NCBI GenBank assembly: GCA_963727635.1
Contig: CAVSHP010000015.1
Span: 682,001 to 746,000, forward strand
Length of the DNA: 64,000 nucleotides
Direction: 5' to 3'
Origin: SZUA-36 sp963727635
GTDB lineage: Bacteria; Pseudomonadota; Gammaproteobacteria; Xanthomonadales; SZUA-36
Positions within the stretch are counted from its first letter, which is position 1. Each line of letters begins with the position of its first letter. The position numbers were made by a program, and so were the translations under genes. The notes beneath the pieces are model-generated. The model made no database searches. It was not told the origin of the DNA and was given only the letters and a program-made list of their open reading frames with translations. Of the stretch, positions 57,661 to 64,000 are shown piece by piece.

Positions 57661-58851
57661 CTAGGCGGCTTTTGGAAGACTCAGGTGCAGCACCAGCCAG
57701 CCGCAGAATGCGGAGGCCACGGAGCCGCTGATAACACCGATCTTGAGTGCGGCGATATTTGAAAAACCGCCGTGTTCGAATGCCAGGCTGCCGATGAACA
57801 GGCTCATGGTGAACCCCACGCCACACAGCAGCGCGATACCGTACAGCATGGCCCAGTTGGCGCCTTCCGGTTTTTTCGCAAGCCCTAAACCCACCACCAG
57901 CGCCGTCATGCCGAAGACACCCGCCTGCTTGCCGATAAACAGACCCAGGACAATACCGGTTGAAACGGTCCCGGTGACGTCATCAATGCCGACACCGGCA
58001 AGCGTGAGACCGGCATTGGCAAATGCAAAAAGGGGTAGCACGCCAAAAGCGACCCAGGGGTGCAGAATGTGTTCCAGATGCCGTGATGGCGAATGGTCAT
58101 CACCACTTTTCAGCGGGATGAATGCCGCCACCGCAATGCCGGCAAGGGTGGCATGAACACCCGATTTGAGCACGAAAAACCAGATAAAAACTCCGATAAT
58201 GAGATAGGCCGCCAGACTTTTCACACCCATGCGGTTGAGCGTGAAGAGCACGACGATACCGACGCCTGCCGCGGCCAGTGACGCCGTGCTGAGGTCGCCG
58301 GAATAAAAAATCGCGATGATGACGATGGCGGCGAGGTCATCAAAAATGGCGATGGTGGTGAGAAATATTTTCAGGCTGGCGGGCACCCGGTTACCCAGCA
58401 GGCTCAGCATCGCCAGCGCAAAGGCGATATCGGTCGCGGTTGGTACTGCCCAGCCGTTAAGTCCCTGCGGGTTATCACGGTTGACCAGCCAGTAGATCGC
58501 GGCTGGCACTATCAGACCGCCGATGGCAGCCAGTGCGGGCAGTGCGATCTGTTCCGGTTTCGAAAGCTGGCCGTCCACCACTTCACGCTTCAATTCAAGC
58601 CCGACCAACAGGAAAAAAACCGCCATCAGACCGTCGTTGATCCAGAGTATCAGTGGCTTGCTGACGCCGATGTTTTCAACCATGACGGTGAAATTCAGAC
58701 GCAAAAATTGCGTGTACATATCCGCCAGCGGCGAGTTCGCCAGCACCAGCGCCAGCACGGCAGCGCCCACGAGTATCAAACCGCCTGCAGATTCAAGCCG
58801 TAAAAACTCACGCCATGCCGCAGTAACTTTGTCAGCTGTATTTTTAATCAT
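57661..58851 (-). CDS. nhaA: Na+/H+ antiporter NhaA
   Basis: 396 residues, intact, 11-12 membrane helices. Landmarks are RLESAGGLILVGAAVLALVLANSP, LKREVVDGQLSKPEQIALPALAAIGGLIVPA, TDIAFALAMLSLLGNRVP and IAIFDDLAAIVIIAIFYSGDLS with the ion-binding Asp-Asp pair (about residues 171-172), and KPEGANWAMLYGIALLCGVGFTMSLFIGSLAF. It exchanges sodium for protons and helps salt and alkali tolerance, consistent with a marine or saline setting. Confidence 0.97.
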   Translation of the reverse strand: MIKNTADKVTAAWREFLRLESAGGLILVGAAVLALVLANSPLADMYTQFLRLNFTVMVENIGVSKPLILWINDGLMAVFFLLVGLELKREVVDGQLSKPEQIALPALAAIGGLIVPAAIYWLVNRDNPQGLNGWAVPTATDIAFALAMLSLLGNRVPASLKIFLTTIAIFDDLAAIVIIAIFYSGDLSTASLAAAGVGIVVLFTLNRMGVKSLAAYLIIGVFIWFFVLKSGVHATLAGIAVAAFIPLKSGDDHSPSRHLEHILHPWVAFGVLPLFAFANAGLTLAGVGIDDVTGTVSTGIVLGLFIGKQAGVFGMTALVVGLGLAKKPEGANWAMLYGIALLCGVGFTMSLFIGSLAFEHGGFSNIAALKIGVISGSVASAFCGWLVLHLSLPKAA

Positions 58852-58948
58852 TGATTTTAAATACCATTATTTACCTGAACATTTTGATTGAAGAATAGAT
58901 AAACGCGAAATATAATTCATGTAACACTCACTGCCAGATGATGATTTT

Positions 58949-59473
58949 ATGAGCAACTGGACACTCCTCAGTAACCACGGTCATGTTCTGGTCTGCCTCA
59001 GCCGCGATCCTGAAGCGCGTTTACGTGATGTCGCAGCCGATGTTGGCATCACCGAACGGGCTGTGCAAAAAATTGTACGCGATTTGCAGGACGGTGGCAT
59101 GATCAGCGTTACAAAATCCGGTCGAAGAAACTGTTACCGTATCCACAAAAAGCAATCCCTGCGCCACGAACTCGAGGCTGCCTGTACGCTTCAGGACCTG
59201 ATAAAGGTAGTCAATAAGGCGCCAGGGACGCAACTGCCCGATGCGAATTCGGTTAAGAAAACAGAAGCGGCTGTGAGACGCAAGTCCGAACCCTTGGAGC
59301 GTGTCGTGGAGCGTGTTCCGGAACCTGCTTCAAAGCCACCACCGATCAAGCCAAAAGCCGGCAAGCCAGCAGCGGACAAGACCGCAGATCCGGGGAATCC
59401 AAATCTTCAGACAGTCTTGAAAAACAACAGGGATCGTTGTTTTAAAAGTGTATGCGTCAAAACAGGGACATAG
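58949..59473 (+). CDS. Winged-helix protein with a Pro/Lys-rich tail
   Basis: 174 residues. Residues about 1-75 are a winged helix-turn-helix (MSNWTLLSNHGHVLVCLSRDPEARLRDVAADVGITERAVQKIVRDLQDGGMISVTKSGRRNCYRIH), like MarR/ArsR-type domains. The rest is low complexity, rich in Pro, Lys and Glu (PEPASKPPPIKPKAGKPAADKTA). No sensing domain is recognised. It is divergent from nhaA across a 97-base gap and could regulate it; this is positional inference only. Confidence 0.75.
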   Translation: MSNWTLLSNHGHVLVCLSRDPEARLRDVAADVGITERAVQKIVRDLQDGGMISVTKSGRRNCYRIHKKQSLRHELEAACTLQDLIKVVNKAPGTQLPDANSVKKTEAAVRRKSEPLERVVERVPEPASKPPPIKPKAGKPAADKTADPGNPNLQTVLKNNRDRCFKSVCVKTGT

Positions 59474-59479
59474 TTGATA

Positions 59480-60535
59480 ATGAAAAAAAAATGGATGATA
59501 TATGGAGCGAATGGCTACACCGGGAAATTGATTGCCAGGCAAGCCCGGGAACAGGGATTAAAGCCCATACTGGCCGGACGAAACCGTGCAGGTATTGCGG
59601 CGATTGCCGCGGAAACCGGCTTTGACAGCCTGGTATTTGACCTCGAAGACACAGCTGCGCTCAACAAGGCAATAGAGGGCATTTCAATTGTGCTGCATTG
59701 TGCAGGTCCGTTTTCCGCAACCAGCCAGCCGATGATTGAAGCATGCCTGAGAAACGCGTGTCATTACCTCGACATTACCGGTGAAATCAGCGTATTTGCG
59801 GACGCGCACAAACGATCAGAGGAGGCCAGGCGCGCCGATATCGTCCTGATGCCGGGTGTGGGGTTTGACGTTGTACCCACCGATTGCCTGGCTGCCAAAC
59901 TGGTCAAAGCATTGCCCGCGGCGACGGCGTTGTGCCTCGCATTCGAAGCAGGTGGCGACATGAGCAAGGGAACCGCGAAAACCAGTATCGAAGGATTGGC
60001 AGGCGGCGGTTGCGTGCGCAAGGACGGTAAGCTGAAATGGGTGCCACTGGCCTGGAAAACACGGGAAATACGTTTCGGGCATGGCAAGCGCCTGGCCGTT
60101 ACGATCCCCTGGGGGGACGTTTTTACGGCGTACATCAGTACCGGCGTGCCTGATATCGAGGTTTATATGGCGGCTCCGCCTTCGTCCATCATGCATATGA
60201 AACGCCTGCGTATGCTAAAGCCCCTGCTGACCATGCACTGGGTCCAGAACCTGATGAAAAAACGCATCGAGAAATCCGTAACCGGCCCGGAAGTCATCGA
60301 GCGGCAAAACACGCAGATGCAAATATGGGGTGAAGCCCTTACCGCAAATGGCCGCAGTGTCTCGGCGACGATGACGACACCCAACGGCTATGATGTAACG
60401 GTTACCGCCAGCCTGGGAATCGTAGAATATTTGCTGAAAAACGACGTGGAGGGCGGTTTTTACACACCCTCACTGTTGATGGGGGCCGATTACGCCACCA
60501 GCCTGCCGGGCATCACACTGCAGTTCAGTGCTTGA
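59480..60535 (+). CDS. Saccharopine dehydrogenase-like / trans-acting enoyl reductase-like protein
   Basis: 351 residues from ATG 59480; a TTG at 59474 in frame is also possible. The Rossmann motif WMIYGANGYTGKLIARQAREQGLKPILAGRN (about residues 5-35) and VLHCAGPFSATSQPMIEACLRNACHYLDITGE (about 72-103) are typical of the family, as is MPGVGFDVVPTDCLAAKL. The family includes reductases for unsaturated lipids and saccharopine-type substrates. The substrate here is not known. Convergent with YigZ by 11 bases overlap. Confidence 0.85.
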   Translation: MKKKWMIYGANGYTGKLIARQAREQGLKPILAGRNRAGIAAIAAETGFDSLVFDLEDTAALNKAIEGISIVLHCAGPFSATSQPMIEACLRNACHYLDITGEISVFADAHKRSEEARRADIVLMPGVGFDVVPTDCLAAKLVKALPAATALCLAFEAGGDMSKGTAKTSIEGLAGGGCVRKDGKLKWVPLAWKTREIRFGHGKRLAVTIPWGDVFTAYISTGVPDIEVYMAAPPSSIMHMKRLRMLKPLLTMHWVQNLMKKRIEKSVTGPEVIERQNTQMQIWGEALTANGRSVSATMTTPNGYDVTVTASLGIVEYLLKNDVEGGFYTPSLLMGADYATSLPGITLQFSA

Positions 60536-61106
60536 AAATGGTAACCTGGCCCCGGCACACGTCACGCAGGCTGGTCACCAGGTTTGCATAGTCCGCTTCC
60601 CTGCAGCGTATTTTCAGGGTCAGACCCTCGCTGTCATAGGCTTCCTGCAGTTTTTCCGCCGAGAACTGTTCCAGTACGCCGTGCAGACCTGAGGCCCATT
60701 CAAACCCGGTCTTGATGGTATATTCCGCCATTGGAAACAACTCGATAATCCTGGCCCTGTCGAGGCACTTTGCCACCGTTCCGGAATAGGCCCGGACCAG
60801 ACCCCCGACGCCGAGTTTGATCCCGCCAAAATAACGTGTCACCACGACCATGACATTTTCCAGACCGCGGTGCTCAATGACGTTCAGCATGGGCCGTCCG
60901 GCCGTTCCCGATGGCTCGCCGTCATCACTGGAGCGGACCTGGAAGTTGATCCGCCAGGCCCAGCAGTTGTGTGTAGCCTGGGAATCAATAACGGACTCGT
61001 AGAAATCCAGCGATTCGGCCTGCGTGGTGACACAGGCTGCATGGCCTACAAAGCGGCTTTTTTTGATGGTTTCCTCGAATGAGACCGGTTTCTTGATGGT
61101 CAGCAT
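60525..61106 (-). CDS. YigZ/IMPACT family protein
   Basis: 193 residues, intact. The N-terminal UPF0029 domain has KKSRFVGHAACV, THNCWAWRI, SSDDGEPSGTAGRPMLNVIEHRGLENVMVVVTRYFGGIKLGVGGLVRAYS, followed by the ferredoxin-like C-terminal domain. The exact role is unresolved. Its start touches the stop of the anti-sigma-like gene at 61106, so it is probably part of the same transcript. Confidence 0.95.
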   Translation of the reverse strand: MLTIKKPVSFEETIKKSRFVGHAACVTTQAESLDFYESVIDSQATHNCWAWRINFQVRSSDDGEPSGTAGRPMLNVIEHRGLENVMVVVTRYFGGIKLGVGGLVRAYSGTVAKCLDRARIIELFPMAEYTIKTGFEWASGLHGVLEQFSAEKLQEAYDSEGLTLKIRCREADYANLVTSLRDVCRGQVTIFKH

Positions 61107-61924
61107 CAGTTTTTCAGCGCATCCGGCAACGGATAGTCAGGGTGGCTTTCAACAAAGGCCTTCAATTCGGTTTTCCAGTGTTCATCACCGCTCTGTTTCA
61201 TGTTGATGATCACCTGTAACTGCGCTTCGGCCCGGGTATCAGTTTTGCTCCGTGCTGCCGCCCCCGGGGCAGGAGGTTCAGCAATAATTGCAGGTTTTGA
61301 AAATTCGTTGCCTGTGGCGATTTCCGCAGCAAGGTCCGCGGGCTTTGACGCCTGCATTTCAGCCTCTTCCGCTTTTATTGTTTTTGTCAGGATCAATGTA
61401 TCCGTATCGGCGCTGCCGGAATCAAACTGCTGGCCCGCGTCATCGGCTGCCGATTGACGACTCTCCCGAATCGCATCACCGGACACCTGCTCCTGTGAAC
61501 TATTGACCGGCGGAGCGGCGGCTGGGACGGGCTGATCCATTCTTTCATCTTTGGCTTTTTTTGACTCCTGGCGAAATTGACCGGATTGGGCCGCTGACGA
61601 TTGTCCTTTTGCCGGACTTGCAACAGCAGAACGTGAAAGTTTATCCGCTTGCATTCCGCCGGGGGTAGCCGCTTGATGCTCGCGTTGATTGATGATCAAA
61701 GAAAGCGCCAGTACAAATACAGCGGCAGTGGTCAGACCTTGCAGCCAGCCAAATTTCAACCAAAGCGGCTTCTTCTCCACCGCGCGGTGGGCGCTGTTGA
61801 GAATGGCCATGTCCAGCAGTTCCGGTGGCTCGTCCTTGTCCAGCCGTGCGTAATCCTGGCCGAGCTTGTCGAGGGACTCGTGCAAAGACCGGTCATTTTT
61901 ACCGTTGTCGTGCGTACTGTTCAT
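61106..61924 (-). CDS. Putative anti-sigma factor, single membrane span
   Basis: 272 residues. A cytoplasmic N-terminal part (LHESLDKLGQDYARLDKDEPPELLDMAILNSAHRAVEKKP), one membrane helix (about 62-82, LQGLTTAAVFVLALSLII) and a long disordered periplasmic tail rich in Ala, Gln and Ser, ending with KQSGDEHWKTELKAFVESHPDYPLPDALKN. The start overlaps the end of the ECF sigma gene by four bases, which suggests a cognate anti-sigma factor. No named domain is recognised, so the role is contextual. Confidence 0.75.
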   Translation of the reverse strand: MNSTHDNGKNDRSLHESLDKLGQDYARLDKDEPPELLDMAILNSAHRAVEKKPLWLKFGWLQGLTTAAVFVLALSLIINQREHQAATPGGMQADKLSRSAVASPAKGQSSAAQSGQFRQESKKAKDERMDQPVPAAAPPVNSSQEQVSGDAIRESRQSAADDAGQQFDSGSADTDTLILTKTIKAEEAEMQASKPADLAAEIATGNEFSKPAIIAEPPAPGAAARSKTDTRAEAQLQVIINMKQSGDEHWKTELKAFVESHPDYPLPDALKN

Positions 61925-62451
61925 ACAACCAGGTTCCGTTTGAGTTTGCCGACTGCATAGCGTAGACGGCTCTTGACCGTTTCCATGTTGACCCCGGTTA
62001 CCCTTGCAATGTCCTCCATTTTAAGACCGGTTTCAAGTTTCAGCAGCAGGGTGGTTCTCTGTTCCTCCGGCAGGGCGCAAATACCAGCCAGCAACTGTTC
62101 ATTCTGTTCGCCATCGATGACATCTTCAACCGGGCCGGGCCGTTGATCGGAAAGGTCTTCCATTTGCACCTGTTCCGTTGGCCTCATGCTGCGGTAGTGG
62201 TCGACGAGGTGGTTGTGCGCGATGGCGTACATCCAGACAGTAAAGCTTGACGATACCCGGTAGCGGTCACGTGCCCTGATGATTTTTTCCCAGGCGCCCT
62301 GGTAAAGGTCATTGGCGGTGGCGCTGTCACTGACCTGGCGAATGAAATACCGGTAGAGTGGGCCACGATAGCGGGTATAGAGTTCATCAAAAGCCTTTGC
62401 ATCGCCCCTGGCATAACGTTGCATCAGTTTTTCGTCGCTCAACTCCCGCAT
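61921..62451 (-). CDS. ECF-type RNA polymerase sigma factor
   Basis: 176 residues from ATG 62451 (MRELSDEKLMQRYARGDAKAFDELYTRYRGPLYRYFIRQV). An in-frame ATG at 62511 would add 20 residues; further upstream the frame overlaps the von Willebrand gene. Region 2 ANDLYQGAWEKIIRARDRYRVSSSFTVWMYAIAHNHLVDHYR and region 4 LPEEQRTTLLLKLETGLKMEDIARVTGVNMETVKSRLRYAVGKLKR are clear. Overlaps the anti-sigma-like gene. Likely acts with the upstream VWA protein in an envelope-linked regulatory unit. Confidence 0.93.
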   Translation of the reverse strand: MRELSDEKLMQRYARGDAKAFDELYTRYRGPLYRYFIRQVSDSATANDLYQGAWEKIIRARDRYRVSSSFTVWMYAIAHNHLVDHYRSMRPTEQVQMEDLSDQRPGPVEDVIDGEQNEQLLAGICALPEEQRTTLLLKLETGLKMEDIARVTGVNMETVKSRLRYAVGKLKRNLVV

Positions 62452-62623
62452 ATCTGCAGCGTAGCGGATACGCTTCAAGTCGCCAAGTACGCAGACTGTA
62501 TTTTCCGTCATGGTTTGGATGTACATTCGAGCATACATGCTGATGCCTGTGCTTTGCCGGTGAAAAGTCAGCCCCGCCGGAGCGGGGATGACTCTCGTGA
62601 TCAAGCCGTTCGGAGTTGCAGAC

Positions 62624-64000
62624 TTATTCCCGGGTTGCGGTTTGCGCCACATTGGCGGTCTGGTCCAGGGTCTTGGCCAGGTTGACCAGTTGCATGAACT
62701 CGCTCCGGTAGCCATTCGGGTCATTGCCCCTGGAATGGCGAGCCAGCGACTCGATATCGTCGTAGCTGTAGTTTTCGAGCCATGTGCCGCCACGCAACTT
62801 CTGTCCGAAGGCCGCCACGGACGCAGCAAAGTTGAAGCTGTCGCTGCCACGTGCGTTGATACCGCTGTCCATGACGGGCGCCTGGATCAGTTTAGATACT
62901 GATCTCATCGGGTAACTTGTAACGTATACGCAGGTAAGCGAGTTCGTTGTTGAATGAACCTGTTGTGCTTTCATGCGCTGAAGAATCAGACTGGTAGCGC
63001 CGTGGCGGCAGACGCTGTCCGCTGCTGCCGACGAGGCTGATTTCGTAGAGGGCAGTGACCCGGTGACCGGCGCCGATCTCACCCGCATCCACCTTGTCAT
63101 TGGCAAAGTCTTCCTCGTTCAGCATGCGGTTTTCATAGCCGATCAGACGGTATTCGGATACCAGCGCCGGGTTGAACTCGATCTGGATTTTCACATCCTT
63201 GGCGATGGTCAGAAGGGTCGCCGAGAGTTCCTCCGCGAGGACTTTTTTGGCTTCACTGAGACGGTCGATATAGGCGTAATTGCCATTGCCTTCATCGGCC
63301 AGTTGTTCCAGCAGATGATCGTTGTAGTTGCCGCTGCCAAAGCCTAACGTCGTCAGGGCGATACCGGCCTGGCGTTTACGCTGGATCAGGTCGATCAATT
63401 CCTCGGTGCTGGCCAGGCCGACATTGAAGTCACCGTCGGTCGCCAGGATGACGCGGTTCACGCCGTTTTCGATGAAGTTCTGCTGCGCCAGCTGGTAGGC
63501 CAGCTGAATGCCTGCAGCACCGTTGGTGGAACCACCCGCCTGTAATTGCTGCAACGCCATCAGAATGTCAGCCTTACGGTTGCCCGGAGTCGGTGGCAGC
63601 ACCACGCCCGAGGCGCCTGCATAAACGACAACGCTGATACTGTCACGTGCGTCCAGTTGACCCACCAGCATGGTCAGTGCCTGCTGCAGCAGCGGCAGTT
63701 TGTCGGCTGAATTCATCGATCCTGAAACGTCGAGCAGGAATACCAGGTTGGAAGCCGGCACCTGCTCCCTGGGCACCTTGTAGCCCTGGATGCCAATCCG
63801 CAACAGGCGTGTGTTGCTGTTCCACGGTGTAGGTGCAATTTCGGTGCTGACCTGGAACGGCACCTGCCGGCTTTCCGGGTACGGGTAGTCATAATTGAAA
63901 TAGTTGATAAACTCCTCGACCCTGACCGCGTCCTCGGGTGGCAACTGGCCCTGGTTCAGCCAGCGGCGCATATTCGAATAGGCGCCGGTATCGACGTCAA
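62624..64000 (-). CDS. von Willebrand factor A domain protein (DUF3520 type), N-terminus outside the window
   Basis: Present from the right edge to 62624, with a frame change near 62890. Visible: YSNMRRWLNQGQLPPEDAVRVEEFINYFNYDYPYP, then the VWA domain with a metal-ion-dependent adhesion site (VFLLDVSGSMNS; GGSTNGAAGIQLAYQLA; LATDGDFNVG), and after the shift a C-terminal DUF3520-like region (GTWLENYSYDDIESLARHSRGNDPNGYRSEFMQLVNLAK). The preceding residues at the edge (DTGAYSNM) fit the family, so the start lies beyond 64000. It is followed by an ECF sigma and anti-sigma-like pair, a common association. Confidence 0.9.

Noticed and set aside
62452..62850. Upstream extension of the ECF sigma frame
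   Set aside because: It overlaps the von Willebrand gene in another frame and its residues (Trp/Arg/Pro-rich) do not look like a sigma factor.

Overview
The window looks like a chromosome segment of a free-living gammaproteobacterium at moderate GC. The evidence is gene order: rpoE-rseA-rseB-rseC-mucD-lepA-lepB-DUF4845-rnc-era-recO-pdxJ-rlmD-nagZ-hpt-mtnP, a typical gammaproteobacterial arrangement, plus quinone-type pyrD, E. coli-type murB, metH and a type III pantothenate kinase. No rRNA, tRNA or CRISPR array was recognised.

Layout. 1-2125: the 5' part of dnaE2/imuC (minus, running off the left edge), with an IS1595-family element sitting in what looks like its LexA box. 2325-7788: a secreted protein of unknown function, then a CoA-biosynthesis operon (DUF2520 protein, panB, panC, coaBC, coaX). 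7823-9600: DUF502 and LOG-family genes. 10281-15340: an HlyD / tandem-ATPase / two-permease exporter. 15349-16795: imuB, 14 kb from dnaE2. 16872-17417: a composite palindromic repeat. 17546-19984: a YtrA-like GntR/ABC operon. 20042-20430: dispersed and hexanucleotide repeats. 20475-28655: a PutP-like symporter, FKBP isomerase, DUF2058, metH and a SahR-like regulator, with two 268-269 bp palindromic elements. 28891-36993: NAD-glutamate dehydrogenase, nadK, a 5'-nucleotidase and glutaryl-CoA dehydrogenase. 37091-40673: murB, pyrD and an ALDH7-type dehydrogenase. 41076-55570: the envelope-stress and core-housekeeping block. 55560-64000: fadH, nhaA, an HTH protein, a saccharopine-dehydrogenase-like protein, YigZ, an anti-sigma-like protein, an ECF sigma factor and a von Willebrand protein cut by the right edge.

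About twenty genes are broken by single-base frame changes, including ones expected to be essential (coaBC) or normally conserved (rpoE, panC). Long genes such as metH, lepA and rlmD are intact. I read most breaks as assembly or sequencing indels, so these genes are annotated as full-length CDS spanning the shifts.

The genes form sensible units. CoA synthesis runs from ketopantoate to phosphopantetheine, with the DUF2520 protein a candidate for the missing ketopantoate reductase. The methionine synthase sits behind a SAH/SAM-sensing type repressor. The sigma-E stress system is followed by its protease. ALDH7 and glutaryl-CoA dehydrogenase both belong to lysine catabolism. I did not find a clearly undescribed multi-gene system. 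The most unusual content is non-coding: nested palindromic elements, and the apparent invasion of the upstream regions of both mutasome genes by mobile DNA.
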